64,000 nucleotides of DNA from Paraburkholderia caledonica NBRC 102488 (GCF_000685095.1 NZ_BAYE01000001.1:1-64000); one strand, 5' to 3'. Numbered from the stretch's first letter, positions 18,942-28,374 are shown. Numbers and translations are program-made. The notes: generated by a model from the sequence alone, not told the origin.

Positions 18942-19592
18942 ATGACCAAACTCACCGCACGACAGCAGCAGGTTTTCGATCTGATCCGCCGGGCCATAGA
19001 GCGCACCGGTTTTCCGCCCACGCGTGCGGAAATCGCCGCCGAACTGGGCTTCAGTTCGGCCAATTCGGCCGAAGAGCATCTGCGGGCGCTTGCACGCAAG
19101 GGCGTGATCGAACTCGCGGCCGGCGCGTCGCGCGGTATTCGGCTGCTTGCTGGACCGGACGAGGCGCCGCATCAGTTCACGTTGCCGCACGCCAGCATCA
19201 TGCAACTGTCGCTGCCGCTCATCGGCCGGGTTGCCGCCGGTAGCCCGATCCTCGCGCAGGAACATATCGCCCAACACTATGCGTGCGACCCGGCGCTCTT
19301 CTCGAGCAAGCCCGATTACCTGCTCAAGGTGCGCGGGCTGTCCATGCGCGACGCGGGTATCTTCGACGGCGATCTGCTCGCGGTGCAGAAAAGAAGCGAG
19401 GCCAAAGACGGCCAGATCATCATTGCCCGACTTGGCGACGACGTCACGGTCAAGCGCCTGAAGCGCCGCGCGAACGGTATCGAGTTGATTGCCGAGAACC
19501 CCGATTACGAGAACATCTTCGTTGAGACAGGCAGCGCGGATTTCGCGCTGGAAGGCATCGCTGTCGGGCTGATCCGCCCGGGCGAATTCTGA
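18942..19592 (+). CDS. lexA: SOS repressor LexA
   Basis: A 216-residue repressor and self-cleaving protease controlling the SOS response. The N-terminal winged helix covers residues 1-65 ([20 protein letters not shown]). The cleavage site is Ala99-Gly100 (RVAAGSPI), and the catalytic dyad is Ser134 (RGLSMRDAG) and Lys171 (DDVTVKRLK). The ATG at 18942 is chosen from the family N-terminus; an upstream in-frame start at 18882 would lie inside the operators. Autoregulation is expected from the two SOS boxes. Confidence 0.98.
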   Translation: MTKLTARQQQVFDLIRRAIERTGFPPTRAEIAAELGFSSANSAEEHLRALARKGVIELAAGASRGIRLLAGPDEAPHQFTLPHASIMQLSLPLIGRVAAGSPILAQEHIAQHYACDPALFSSKPDYLLKVRGLSMRDAGIFDGDLLAVQKRSEAKDGQIIIARLGDDVTVKRLKRRANGIELIAENPDYENIFVETGSADFALEGIAVGLIRPGEF

Positions 19593-19699
19593 TAGCACGG
19601 GGTTGGCTCAATGAGCGACAAGCTCAGTGCGTCATTAGCCAACCGCTCGCCTGCTCACCGACTAAAGCAGTACTCATGTTGAATCGCCCGGAGAGACTC

Positions 19700-20056
19700 A
19701 TGGAACGCCTTGCCCGCCTGTTGCCATTTCGCCAGTTCGGCCGTCTGCGCCATCTGCGCAAGCTGGTGCCTTGCTCACTGATCGAAGCGTCCACGGCCGC
19801 TACCGCGTCGCTGTTCGACTCGCCCGCTCACGGGTCCGACCTGCGGGCTGCGTTGCCGTCTTCACTGCCCGCATTCGCTCGCGTGTCGCTGAATTCGGGG
19901 CTCAATACTGCCGAGCCTGAGCGCCGTGCGCCGGTGCGCGTGTACCACGGGCCGTCGCGGCTCATCATGGTCGGCACCGTAGACGCGGTGTGCCGCATGA
20001 TTGACCGTTGCATCGCCGAGGAAACCAACGTCCACGGTGCGGTGTTCGAGTCCTGA
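19700..20056 (+). CDS. Conserved hypothetical protein
   Basis: A 118-residue protein of unknown function. It starts with a basic amphipathic stretch (ERLARLLPFRQFGRLRHLRKLV), and a C-terminal globular-looking segment (VRVYHGPSRLIMVGTVDAVCRMIDRCI) has alternating hydrophobics. The ATG at 19700 has a GGAGAG ribosome site; an in-frame ATG at 19676 does not. It lies between lexA and a DUF2939 gene. No function is proposed. Confidence 0.7.
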   Translation: MERLARLLPFRQFGRLRHLRKLVPCSLIEASTAATASLFDSPAHGSDLRAALPSSLPAFARVSLNSGLNTAEPERRAPVRVYHGPSRLIMVGTVDAVCRMIDRCIAEETNVHGAVFES

Positions 20057-20166
20057 TGAGTTGTGAGGTGTGGGGCGCGTCGCTCACATGGTTTGTGGCA
20101 GCGCACGGATCGTTTCAGCGCGGTTGCGGTCCACGTTAGATCACACCTGATGGAGATTTCCGCTCG

Positions 20167-20859
20167 ATGGCAGTTTCGACACCCAGGAAGCGCAGCACAC
20201 GTCCGCTTGCAGTCACGCTTATTGTCACGTTGATAGTGATCGCGTTGATCGCGGCGTTGGGCTTCGCTTATGCCTCCCCGTATATCGCGCTCAATAACCT
20301 CAAACGCGCCGCCGACGCACGTGACGCGCAGACGGTGAATCGGTACGTCGATTTTCCCGCGTTGCGCGAGAGCCTGAAGCAGCAAGTCACGGGCTTGCTG
20401 ACGCGGCGGCTGGACTCACACGGAAACGGCAATCCGTTGGCTGCGATCGGCGCGATGATTGGCGTCGCATTGATCGGCCCGCTCGTCGACGCGTATGCAA
20501 CACCCGACGGCGTGGCTGCGCTGTTGAACGGCATGCCGCCGCGCGGCAAGCCGGGTGAGCGGCCCAATGCCGCGCCGGTCACCGGCAATCCGCCCGCCGC
20601 GAATGCGCCCGCCCCCGAATCGTCCGGTGCGGACAGCCGCACGCCCGGCGGCGCTACGGGTGATCCGAACGGCAACGCGGTTAGCAGGGCCACCCCGCCG
20701 CAACCGCCGCAACCGCCGCAAACCACAGCCGGCTATCGCGGCATCAACGAGTTCGCCGTCACATACCAGCACGGTGCGGGGGACGCGCGTTACTCCGCCA
20801 TCTTCATGCGCGAGGGTCTTTTCACGTGGAAGCTGGCGGCGGTCAATCTGAACGAGTGA
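20167..20859 (+). CDS. DUF2939 family membrane-anchored protein
   Basis: A 230-residue protein with one N-terminal membrane segment (about residues 14-36), then the DUF2939 pattern ASPYIALNNLKRAADARDAQTVNRYVDFPALRES. A Pro/Ala/Asn-rich linker (about 125-180, including a PPQPPQPPQ run) separates it from a C-terminal strand region that ends LFTWKLAAVNL. Probably periplasmic and anchored in the inner membrane. Biochemical role unknown. Confidence 0.8.
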   Translation: MAVSTPRKRSTRPLAVTLIVTLIVIALIAALGFAYASPYIALNNLKRAADARDAQTVNRYVDFPALRESLKQQVTGLLTRRLDSHGNGNPLAAIGAMIGVALIGPLVDAYATPDGVAALLNGMPPRGKPGERPNAAPVTGNPPAANAPAPESSGADSRTPGGATGDPNGNAVSRATPPQPPQPPQTTAGYRGINEFAVTYQHGAGDARYSAIFMREGLFTWKLAAVNLNE

Positions 20860-21035
20860 GCGCCAGCGGCTTGTCAGATCGAACGCGCACGCGGCCGATC
20901 TGACGCAATGCACTCGTAATGCACGCGCCGCCCGCTACTCCGTCCTCCGCGTTCATCCGGCCCAAAGCTCACGAGCACCCACCCGCACGAAGGCTGCACG
21001 CCTGGCGCGGGTGGTCGTGCACCCGAACCGCATCG

Positions 21036-21500
21036 TCAGGCCGCTTCCTGCTGCTGCTCATGCGCTGAAGAGCACGCGACCAGAATGCTGCATGACACCC
21101 GGTCGAGCAGCGGTGTATTGCCAGCACCCATCCACCACCGGGACAAGCCTGTGCGGCAACGGTGGCCCACCACCACCAGGTCGACGTGCAACTCGTTGGC
21201 AAGATTGGCGATCTCGTCGATCGGATGGCCGAACGCAAAGTGACCCTGCGCGTTGACGCCGCGCTCGGTCAGCCAGTCCACGCCCTCTTGCAGGATGTCC
21301 CGCGCCGTCTTTTCGAAGCTGCCGCACGCGACGTCGGTCAGCAGGCCCGCGCTTTGCGCAATGCTCGAGCGCATGTCGACCACCGAAAGCAGATGCGTTT
21401 GCGCCTTCAGATCCAGCGCAAGGTCGGCGCCGCAACGCAGAGCCTTGCGGCCTTCGCGCGAGCCGTCGTAGCACAGCAGGATTTTCTGGTAGCTCGCCAT
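21036..21500 (-). CDS. Universal stress protein, UspA family
   Basis: A 154-residue Usp-fold protein: N-terminal KILLCYDGSREGRKALRCGADLA, C-terminal VDLVVVGHRCRTGLSRWWMG. The usual ATP-binding signature G-2x-G-9x-G(S/T) is altered: the second Gly is Cys and the Gly-Ser/Thr pair is Gly-Ala, so ATP binding is uncertain. Start at 21500 is set by the family N-terminus; the frame is open to 21626. Confidence 0.9.
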   Translation of the reverse strand: MASYQKILLCYDGSREGRKALRCGADLALDLKAQTHLLSVVDMRSSIAQSAGLLTDVACGSFEKTARDILQEGVDWLTERGVNAQGHFAFGHPIDEIANLANELHVDLVVVGHRCRTGLSRWWMGAGNTPLLDRVSCSILVACSSAHEQQQEAA

Positions 21501-21776
21501 CGTTTTTCCCCTTTCCGCAAAAGCGCGGTCTGAATCAATCATGGTGCGCCGCAATTCAGCTTGCAAGGGATGGAAAACGCTAAGTGCGATCGATGCACGC
21601 CCCGCCCTTGTGCATAGGAGGCACACTCAGTGAGGACAACGCTAGCGACGCCTCTGCGGCAGTGCAAGAACGCGGCGCGTGGCGCGCTCCTTAACCCGCC
21701 ATTTCCCCGCTGATGACCTAGAATGAGCAGCCTTCCCGTCGATTCGCCTCTTTTGCCTGAGCCTCGATCCCTATCC

Positions 21777-22691
21777 ATGCCCGACACCGCTATCGAATTC
21801 CAGCAGGTTGAAAAAAGTTACGGCGAAAAGAAAGTTGTCGACGGACTGTCGTTTCATGTCGACGTCGGAGAGTGTTTCGGCCTGCTTGGACCGAACGGCG
21901 CCGGCAAGACCACCACATTGCGCATGCTGCTCGGCATCGCCGCGCCCGACGGCGGCTCGATCCGCCTGTGCGGCGAGCCGATTCCCGGCCGGGCGCGCAT
22001 CGCGCGGGCACGCGTGGGCGTGGTGCCGCAGTTCGATAATCTCGATCCCGACTTTACCGTCCGCGAAAACCTGCTGGTGTTCGGCCGCTACTTTGGCCTG
22101 AGCGCCGCGCAATGCCGCGCGATGGTGCCGTCGCTGCTGGAATTCGCGCGGCTGGAGAGCAAGGCCGACGCGCGTGTGAGCGAACTGTCGGGCGGCATGA
22201 AGCGGCGCCTCACGCTCGCGCGGGCGCTCGTCAACGATCCCGACGTACTGATCATGGACGAGCCGACTACCGGCCTCGACCCGCAGGCACGGCATCTCAT
22301 CTGGGAGCGACTGCGCTCGCTGCTCGCGCGTGGCAAGACGATCTTGTTGACCACCCACTTCATGGAAGAGGCCGAGCGGCTATGCGACCGGCTGTGCGTG
22401 ATCGAAGAAGGACGCAAGATTGCGGAAGGCGCGCCAAGGGAGTTGATCGAGTCGGAAATCGGCTGCGACGTCATCGAGATCTTCGGCCCCGATCCGTTCG
22501 CATTACGCGATGAGCTTGCGCCGCTCGCACAGCGAACCGAGATCAGCGGTGAGACGCTCTTCTGTTATGTGAACGACGCCGGGCCAGTGCATGCGCGACT
22601 GAAGCAGCGAGCGGACCTGCGCTATCTGCACCGCCCGGCGAATCTCGAGGACGTATTCCTGCGTCTCACGGGTCGTGAGATGCAGGACTGA
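21777..22691 (+). CDS. nodI: NodI-type ABC transporter ATP-binding protein
   Basis: A 304-residue ATPase of the drug-resistance ATPase (DRA) group that includes rhizobial NodI. Walker [11 protein letters not shown], signature [15 protein letters not shown], Walker [17 protein letters not shown] and the family C-terminus ([14 protein letters not shown]) are present. It forms an exporter with the permease encoded next. NodIJ relatives are widespread in Burkholderiaceae without nodulation genes, so lipochito-oligosaccharide export should not be assumed. The start could also be 21723; 21777 fits the family length. Confidence 0.88.
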   Translation: MPDTAIEFQQVEKSYGEKKVVDGLSFHVDVGECFGLLGPNGAGKTTTLRMLLGIAAPDGGSIRLCGEPIPGRARIARARVGVVPQFDNLDPDFTVRENLLVFGRYFGLSAAQCRAMVPSLLEFARLESKADARVSELSGGMKRRLTLARALVNDPDVLIMDEPTTGLDPQARHLIWERLRSLLARGKTILLTTHFMEEAERLCDRLCVIEEGRKIAEGAPRELIESEIGCDVIEIFGPDPFALRDELAPLAQRTEISGETLFCYVNDAGPVHARLKQRADLRYLHRPANLEDVFLRLTGREMQD

Positions 22692-22719
22692 CTTCCATCG
22701 ACACTGCACGAGACACGCA

Positions 22720-23547
22720 ATGGATGCACGCACTTACCGAAGCAACGAAGCCACGCCACCCATGCAGGCCCCTTTCGCCGCGTTGCCCGCGAACGCAGTC
22801 AACTGGATTGCGGTGTGGCGCCGCAATTACCTTGTGTGGAAGAAGCTTGCGCTCGCCTCCATGTTCGGCAATCTCGCCGATCCGATGATCTACCTGTTCG
22901 GCCTCGGCTTCGGTCTCGGGCTGATGGTCGGCCGCGTCGACGGCGTGTCGTATATCGCCTTCCTCGCAGCGGGCACCGTTGCGTCGAGCGTCATGATGTC
23001 CGCGAGTTTCGAGTCGATGTATTCGGGCTTCTCGCGCATGCACGTGCAACGCACGTGGGAAGCAATCATGCACACGCCGTTGACGCTCGGCGATATCGTG
23101 CTTGGCGAAGTGATCTGGGCGGCCAGCAAGTCGGTGCTGTCGGGCGCCGCGATCATGCTGGTGGCGGGCGCGCTCGGCTACGCCAATTTTCCGTCAGTGC
23201 TGCTCGCGTTGCCCGTAATCGTGCTGACCGGCCTAGCGTTCGCAAGTCTCGCGATGGTCGTGACCGCGCTCGCGCCGTCGTACGACTTTTTTATGTTTTA
23301 TCAAACGCTGGTGTTGACGCCGATGCTGTTGCTCTCCGGCGTGTTCTTTCCGATTTCGCAGTTGCCTGCCGCCGCGCGGGGTGCGGCCGAGGTCCTGCCG
23401 CTGGCGCACGCGGTCGATCTGATACGGCCTGCGATGCTTGGTCGCCCGCTCGACAACGCCCTGTGGCACGTGGCCGTGCTGGCGGGTTATGCGGTGGGCG
23501 GGTTTATCGTCGCCGCCGTGCTGTTTCGGCGCCGGATGATGAAGTAA
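22720..23547 (+). CDS. nodJ: NodJ-type ABC-2 transporter permease
   Basis: A 275-residue ABC-2 permease with about six membrane segments. It shows the NodJ-like region [32 protein letters not shown] and the C-terminal ABC-2 motif [18 protein letters not shown] followed by [12 protein letters not shown]. It follows the ATPase by 28 bases and almost certainly forms one exporter with it. The start could be as late as 22762. Substrate unknown. Confidence 0.88.
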   Translation: MDARTYRSNEATPPMQAPFAALPANAVNWIAVWRRNYLVWKKLALASMFGNLADPMIYLFGLGFGLGLMVGRVDGVSYIAFLAAGTVASSVMMSASFESMYSGFSRMHVQRTWEAIMHTPLTLGDIVLGEVIWAASKSVLSGAAIMLVAGALGYANFPSVLLALPVIVLTGLAFASLAMVVTALAPSYDFFMFYQTLVLTPMLLLSGVFFPISQLPAAARGAAEVLPLAHAVDLIRPAMLGRPLDNALWHVAVLAGYAVGGFIVAAVLFRRRMMK

Positions 23548-23581
23548 CTCGTGCCCCGCGTCAGATGGGCGCGGACAATTA

Positions 23582-23613
23582 GAGGGCGGCTGACCCGAGC
23601 GGTCAGCGCCCTC
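23582..23613. terminator. Hairpin between convergent genes
   Basis: Arms 23582-23595 and 23601-23613 pair over 13 bp with a single bulged G. It lies between the ends of the nodJ-like gene and the gene on the opposite strand, but lacks a T-tract, so a terminator role is tentative. Confidence 0.5.
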
Positions 23614-23640
23614 GAATGAACTTGTTGCACGGACGCGAGC

Positions 23641-24063
23641 TCAGTCCTCTTCGTCGGTCCAGGGAATGTCGACGTCCGAGATGAACGCGACTGTCGCAAA
23701 CGGGCCGCCTTCGTGACGCCCGATCTTGCCGTCGGCACGCTGCCATTCCACCCGGAACATCGTGCCCGGATCGTCGGCAATCAGCCGCACGGTGCGGATT
23801 TCGTCCGGATCGGCGTCCTCAACCGGACCGTCGAGCGAGATCTGCAGTTCTTGCGGCCAGAGACCGTCGGCCGGATCGTAAATCTTGTCGCCGTCCGGAA
23901 TCAGTGTGAATGCTTCGACGCCGATCGTCGCCGAGGCGTCAACGATCATTTTGGCTAGCGCGCGCAGCAGCGCCGTGGCCCGTGCCGAATTTGCCTGACG
24001 GATCGCAAGGTCCCCGCGCGTCAGCGCCTGCTCGAGTTTTGGGTTTGTTTTTTGTTGCGCCAT
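23641..24063 (-). CDS. Conserved hypothetical protein
   Basis: A 140-residue acidic soluble protein. An N-terminal helical part (RQANSARATALLRALAKMIVDASATIGVEAF) is followed by a strand-rich half (TVRLIADDPGTMFRVEWQR, FATVAFISDVDIPW). No signal peptide or membrane segment. Not recognised as a named family. It stands alone between the nodJ-like gene (convergent) and the aldo/keto reductase gene. Confidence 0.72.
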   Translation of the reverse strand: MAQQKTNPKLEQALTRGDLAIRQANSARATALLRALAKMIVDASATIGVEAFTLIPDGDKIYDPADGLWPQELQISLDGPVEDADPDEIRTVRLIADDPGTMFRVEWQRADGKIGRHEGGPFATVAFISDVDIPWTDEED

Positions 24064-24276
24064 TCGATGTCCTGAGTGCTATCGCCGAGTGTGAACAGTG
24101 CGGCTGAAAACCCGCCGCCGCTGCCGATTTTCCGGGCTGCATCCTACCATTCGTGCGCGCCGCGCCACGCGCAGAAGCACGACACGAAGGCAGAAGCCCG
24201 TCCTGCTCACCACAGTTTAGGTCGTGATTTGCCGACAGGGAGGGACATTTGCCTTTCGTTGCATGTCCCAGCGAAC

Positions 24277-25329
24277 TCAAGGCGCCGGATTCGGCTGCAG
24301 CTGATGCAGGGCGTCGATTTCATCTAGCACGTCCTGCGACAGCTTTACGTCCACGCTCGCAATGTTCTCCTTCAACTGATCGAGCGAGGTCGCACCGATC
24401 AGATTGCTCGTGACGAACGGCCGGCTATTGACGAAGGCCAGCGCCAACTGAGCGGGCGACATGCGATGGCGCTTTGCCAGTTCGACGTAACGCGTGGTAG
24501 CCTGGATCGCCTGGGGCTTGCTGTAACGCTGGAAGCGCTCGAACAGCGATATGCGTGCGCCAGCCGGCCGCGCGCCGCCTTCGTACTTGCCCGACAGCCA
24601 GCCGAAGGCAAGTGGCGAATACGCGAGCAGGCCGATGTTGTCGCGGTGCGCGTACTCGGAAAGCCCCGCCTCGTAAGTGCGGTTGAGCAGACTGTACGGG
24701 TTCTGGATGCTGACGATACGCGGCAAGCCGAGCTTTTCCGACGCGCGCAGGAACTGCGCGACGCCCCACGGCGTTTCGTTCGACACGCCCACGTGGCGCA
24801 CCTTGCCCGCCTTGACGAAGTCGGCGAGCACTGAGAGCGTTTCGTCGATAGGCACGGTGTATTCGTCGTCGACCCACGGATAGGCCGGACGGCCAAACGT
24901 CATCGTATTGCGATCCGGCCAGTGCAACTGGTACAGATCGACGTAGTCCGTTTGCAGACGCTTCAGGCTGTCGTTCAGCGCCTCAGTCAGGTTTTTACGG
25001 TCGAACTGGTTGGTCTCGCCGCGGATATGTCGCGGGTTATGCGGCTGGCGAGCGGGGCCCGCGATCTTCGTAGCGAGCACGATTTTCTCGCGCGCGCTGC
25101 GATGCTTCGCGAGCCATGTGCCGATAAATCGCTCGGTCGAGCCTTGCGTCTCGGCGCGCGGCGGCACCGGATACATCTCTGCGGTATCGATCAGGTTGAC
25201 GCCATGATCGAGCGCGTAGTCGATCTGAGCGTGCGCGTCCTGCTCTGTGTTCTGCTCGCCCCACGTCATGGTGCCGAGTCCGATCAGGCTGACCTGCACA
25301 TCCGAATCGCCGAGTCTGCGGTATTCCAT
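24277..25329 (-). CDS. Aldo/keto reductase, Tas-like
   Basis: A 350-residue NADPH-dependent aldo/keto reductase (TIM barrel). The opening MEYRRLGDSDVQVSLIGLGTMTWG and the catalytic tetrad are visible: Asp/Tyr in NLIDTAEMYP, Lys in VLATKIAG, His in VDLYQLHWPDR. It closely resembles E. coli Tas in layout. Start at 25329 is set by an AGGAAAG ribosome site and the family N-terminus. Physiological substrate unknown. Confidence 0.92.
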   Translation of the reverse strand: MEYRRLGDSDVQVSLIGLGTMTWGEQNTEQDAHAQIDYALDHGVNLIDTAEMYPVPPRAETQGSTERFIGTWLAKHRSAREKIVLATKIAGPARQPHNPRHIRGETNQFDRKNLTEALNDSLKRLQTDYVDLYQLHWPDRNTMTFGRPAYPWVDDEYTVPIDETLSVLADFVKAGKVRHVGVSNETPWGVAQFLRASEKLGLPRIVSIQNPYSLLNRTYEAGLSEYAHRDNIGLLAYSPLAFGWLSGKYEGGARPAGARISLFERFQRYSKPQAIQATTRYVELAKRHRMSPAQLALAFVNSRPFVTSNLIGATSLDQLKENIASVDVKLSQDVLDEIDALHQLQPNPAP

Positions 25330-25469
25330 GGAAGCTTTCCTGTTAGTTGTATGAACATAAACCGGTGACGTTACCATGCCCGCGCGATGCCTGCAGCACG
25401 GCTAGAATGCCGTGCTGGCGTGCAATGCAAGCGCGCCTCGCCCAACATTCCTTGCGCCGGTGCATCACG

Positions 25470-25682
25470 ATGAATCCCGAACACCTCGAACTGCTGGTCA
25501 CGCGTGTGATGCCCTACGGCAAATACAAGGGTCGCCTGATCGCCGACCTGCCCGGCCATTACCTCAACTGGTTCGCGAGCCAGGGCTTTCCGCCGGGCGA
25601 GATTGGACGGCTGCTCGCGCTGATGCACGAGATCGATCACAACGGTTTGTCGTCGCTGATCGAACCTTTGCGCAAGCGCTGA
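25470..25682 (+). CDS. DUF3820 family protein
   Basis: A 70-residue protein matching the DUF3820 pattern: MPYGKYKGRLIADLPGHYLNWF, then GEIGRLLALMHEIDHNGL. This small family is found next to many unrelated genes, and its role is not established. Upstream in-frame starts are possible, but homology begins at 25470. Confidence 0.85.
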   Translation: MNPEHLELLVTRVMPYGKYKGRLIADLPGHYLNWFASQGFPPGEIGRLLALMHEIDHNGLSSLIEPLRKR

Positions 25683-25945
25683 TGCGTTCTTCCGATCAAC
25701 TGCATCGCATGATAAGGGCGGCGGCGCGCTGTTCTGTTGCGGAAGATTAACCATGTGTTACCGCGCAATGGATGCGCCGGCGCGGTTTCGATCGCCACAT
25801 GCAGCACCCGCCTTGGAGTACCGGTGCGGCGCAAGGACGCGCGTTGCTCAGCCAAGCGGTGCGATCGTAATGCGCGGACACAAATGCGGCTGAACTCTCA
25901 GGCTCGCGACCTTTCTGATCCTCTATGTGAGGACGGGAGGCGATT

Positions 25946-26290
25946 GTGAGCAGGATGTTTGCATCGATGGCATTGCTGGCCGTGGTCGCGGGCGTCAGCG
26001 GATGCGCAGTCGCGCCCGGCTATGACTACGCCTACGCCCAACCCTATTACCCCGCGTATGGCTATGGATATGGGACACCCTACGCGCCGGTGTACGGCAC
26101 GGTCGGTATCTGGGGCGGCTGGGGCGGACCCTGCTGCTACTACCACGGCGGTGGCGGACACTGGGGCGGCGGTTGGCACGGCGGTCACGGCGGGTGGCAT
26201 GGCGGCCATGGGGGCGGATATGGGGGATATGGCGGATCCCATGGCGGCAGTTCGTGGAGCGGCGGCGGGCATGGCGGACGCAGTCATTGA
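25946..26290 (+). CDS. Gly/His/Tyr-rich lipoprotein
   Basis: A 114-residue lipoprotein. A signal peptide ends in a lipobox (VSGC, Cys20). The mature part is first Tyr/Pro/Ala-rich (YAYAQPYYPAYGYGYG), then after a CC pair becomes strongly Gly/His/Trp-rich with GGHGG-type repeats (about residues 65-114). The GTG start is chosen because GGGAGG lies 5 bases upstream; an ATG three codons later is possible. The His-rich repeats could bind metal ions, but nothing proves this. Confidence 0.78.
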   Translation: MSRMFASMALLAVVAGVSGCAVAPGYDYAYAQPYYPAYGYGYGTPYAPVYGTVGIWGGWGGPCCYYHGGGGHWGGGWHGGHGGWHGGHGGGYGGYGGSHGGSSWSGGGHGGRSH

Positions 26291-26461
26291 ATCGAGCGGT
26301 CGATTCGGCGACTGGGGACGACTGGGGACTTAAGGCGCCTGACCGTGCATTCAAACTGCTGATCGGCAAATCCACCGAGCGTGCGCCACGCGGGCGCTGC
26401 CGGGGTGAATCGCCCGCATTGCGCTAAAATTGCGGTTTCGATTCAAGCCTTTGGCCGCCCC

Positions 26462-27463
26462 ATGTCTTCAGCTAGTACTCCCAGTCCGCGCCGCGTCAGT
26501 GTCGCCCCCATGATGGACTGGACCGATCGTCATTGCCGGTCGCTTCATCGCATGATCTCGCGTCATACGTGGCTCTACACGGAAATGGTGACGACCGGCG
26601 CACTGCTGCACGGCGACGTGCCACGCCATCTCGCTTTCACGCCCGACGAAGCGCCCGTCGCGTTGCAACTCGGGGGCAGCGAGCCTGACGATCTCGCGCG
26701 CTCGGCGAAGCTTGGCGAGCAGTGGGGCTATGACGAAATCAATCTGAATTGCGGCTGCCCATCGGAGCGTGTGCAGCGCGGCGCGTTCGGCGCGTGTCTG
26801 ATGAACGAGCCGCAGCTGGTCGCCGACTGCGTGAAGGCGATGCGCGACGTCGTCTCCGTGCCCGTCACGGTCAAACATCGCATCGGCGTGGATGCCGTAG
26901 AGGTTTACGGCTTCGTGCGCGACTTCGTCGGCACGATCGCGGAGGCTGGTTGCAACGTCTTTATCGTCCACGCGCGCAACGCGATTCTCAAAGGGCTGAG
27001 CCCGAAAGAGAACCGCGAGATCCCGCCGCTCAAGTACGACTACGCGTATCAATTGAAGCGCGACTTTCCGCAACTGGAAATCATCATCAACGGTGGGATC
27101 AAGACGCTCGACGAAGTGCAGACACATCTCGCACACGTCGACGGCGTGATGCTCGGCCGGGAGGCGTACCACAATCCGTATCTGCTGGCCGATGTGGACG
27201 CGCGCTTTTACGGTTCTACCGAAGCGCCGCTCACGCGCGAGCAGGTCGAGGCGAAGCTCATCGAATATTGCGCAGCCGAGATAGCCCGCGGCACTTACCT
27301 TGGTGCGATCACTCGTCACGCACTCGGTCTCTATCGAGGCGAAGCGGGTGCACGCGGCTGGCGCCGCGTGCTCTCCGACAGCAAGCGCCTTGCCGCGCGC
27401 GACCTCGCTATCTTCAACGAGGCGAGACAACATCTGCGTGAGCCAGCCGAAATTTTTGAATAA
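26462..27463 (+). CDS. dusA: tRNA-dihydrouridine(20/20a) synthase
   Basis: A 333-residue FMN enzyme reducing uridine in the tRNA D-loop. It opens VSVAPMMDWTDRHCR, and the catalytic Cys lies in LNCGCPSERVQRGAFGACLM (GCP Cys, residue 99). The FMN phosphate region INGGIKTLDE and the DusA-specific VDGVMLGREAYHNPY are also present. The tRNA-His gene lies 88 bases downstream on the same strand but has its own promoter. Confidence 0.95.
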   Translation: MSSASTPSPRRVSVAPMMDWTDRHCRSLHRMISRHTWLYTEMVTTGALLHGDVPRHLAFTPDEAPVALQLGGSEPDDLARSAKLGEQWGYDEINLNCGCPSERVQRGAFGACLMNEPQLVADCVKAMRDVVSVPVTVKHRIGVDAVEVYGFVRDFVGTIAEAGCNVFIVHARNAILKGLSPKENREIPPLKYDYAYQLKRDFPQLEIIINGGIKTLDEVQTHLAHVDGVMLGREAYHNPYLLADVDARFYGSTEAPLTREQVEAKLIEYCAAEIARGTYLGAITRHALGLYRGEAGARGWRRVLSDSKRLAARDLAIFNEARQHLREPAEIFE

Positions 27464-27468
27464 AGGAC

Positions 27469-27497
27469 TAGGCAAACGCGGAACCTGTTCGTATAAT
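27469..27497 (+). promoter_or_regulatory. Promoter of tRNA-His
   Basis: A perfect -10 box TATAAT at 27492-27497 with a partial -35 (TAGGCA, 27469-27474) at exactly 17 bases. It is placed about 55 bases before the tRNA. Confidence 0.6.
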
Positions 27498-27551
27498 CTC
27501 GTTTCTTCGTTGGCGAGTCAGGTTTTCCGGCAAGTCAAAGCAGATTTCAGT

Positions 27552-27628
27552 GGTGGCTGTAGCTCAGTTGGTAGAGTCCAGGATTGTGATTCCTGTTGTC
27601 GTGGGTTCGAGCCCCATCAGCCACCCCA
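27552..27628 (+). tRNA. tRNA-His (anticodon GTG)
   Basis: A complete cloverleaf. Acceptor arms GTGGCTG (27553-27559) and CAGCCAC (27618-27624) pair fully. The extra 5' G at 27552 (G-1) faces C73 at 27625, the identity element special to tRNA-His, and CCA is encoded (27626-27628). Anticodon GTG lies in ATTGTGATT. The TPsiC arm GGTTCGAGCCC is normal. Confidence 0.97.
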
Positions 27629-27664
27629 AAGAATTTCGGCAGTAAAGTGGAATGGATTGGCAAG

Positions 27665-27700
27665 CGGCGTTGTGAGAAATCACAACGCCGTTTTTGTTTT
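27665..27700 (+). terminator. Rho-independent terminator after tRNA-His
   Basis: A perfect 11-bp stem (27665-27675 with 27680-27690) closed by a GAAA tetraloop and followed by TTTTTGTTTT. The rest of the 27629-28003 gap shows no gene; a TATACA at 27919-27924 may be the -10 box of the next gene. Confidence 0.95.
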
Positions 27701-28003
27701 GGGTCTTTGATTATGGTCTCGGCTTCCGTGAGCTGCCAGCTATCTGCCCACCGACCACCCCCTAAAACCCTTTCCCGATCAGGTCTTCAACTCGCATCTA
27801 CCGCTTGGCGATCGGGGCCAGACCGCCGCTCAGCCGCGCCCGCTCTACGACTGCCCGATTATTTCACCAGCGGGAATAGTAATTTCAAATTATCAGCACA
27901 AATTCTCGATAGTAGGGGTATACACTGCCTCCATCGACGTTGCAGACACAGCCCCGGCTCCTGCGACGTCATCCCGAAAGTCGAACATCATTGGAGGTAC
28001 ATC

Positions 28004-28270
28004 ATGAAGACCAAATTTATCGCCGCCCTTCTCGTTGCCGTTTCCGCCTCGATCGCTGCACCGGCTTTTGCAAGCGGCTACGGCCCGGCGCCGTTCTATC
28101 GTCCGTCGGTCGGCGCACCGGCTTCGCAACAAGGTCAGAATGCGCAGACTGTCGCGGCTGAACGCGCTAACGCCGAATCGAACGCTTACGGTGGCGTGAA
28201 CAATGCGTCGTCGCAATCGGGCACGCGTGAACCGGCATCGGGTCCGCAGTCGGTTTTCTTCGGCCACTAA
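28004..28270 (+). CDS. Small secreted protein of unknown function
   Basis: An 88-residue exported protein. The signal peptide MKTKFIAALLVAVSASIAAPAFA is probably cleaved after AFA (residue 23). The mature part is Gly/Asn/Ser/Gln-rich (GQNAQTVAAERANAESNAYGG) with no Cys. A GGAGGT ribosome site precedes the ATG. The general form resembles the many small DUF4148-like exported proteins of Burkholderia, but the DUF4148 pattern itself was not recognised. Confidence 0.75.
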   Translation: MKTKFIAALLVAVSASIAAPAFASGYGPAPFYRPSVGAPASQQGQNAQTVAAERANAESNAYGGVNNASSQSGTREPASGPQSVFFGH

Positions 28271-28311
28271 GCATTCGCTGTCGAGCTTGCTGCACTTAGC
28301 GGCAAGCACAC

Positions 28312-28352
28312 AGAGGGCGCCGAGCATCGGGTTCCGATGCCGGCGCCCTCTT
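28312..28352 (+). terminator. Long hairpin after the small secreted protein
   Basis: Arms 28312-28330 and 28334-28351 pair over 18 bp with one bulged A, then a weak T-rich end. It lies between convergent genes and could serve both. Confidence 0.65.
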
Positions 28353-28374
28353 CCGTTTACGGGCTTAAGCGGCC

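Noticed and set aside
21777..23547. Interpretation as a symbiosis gene cluster
   Set aside because: Only NodIJ-type genes are present and these are widespread in Burkholderiaceae without nodulation; no nodABC seen.
26080..26280. CRISPR-like repeat array in the Gly/His-rich gene
   Set aside because: The repeats are short, in frame and coding; there are no uniform spacers or cas genes.
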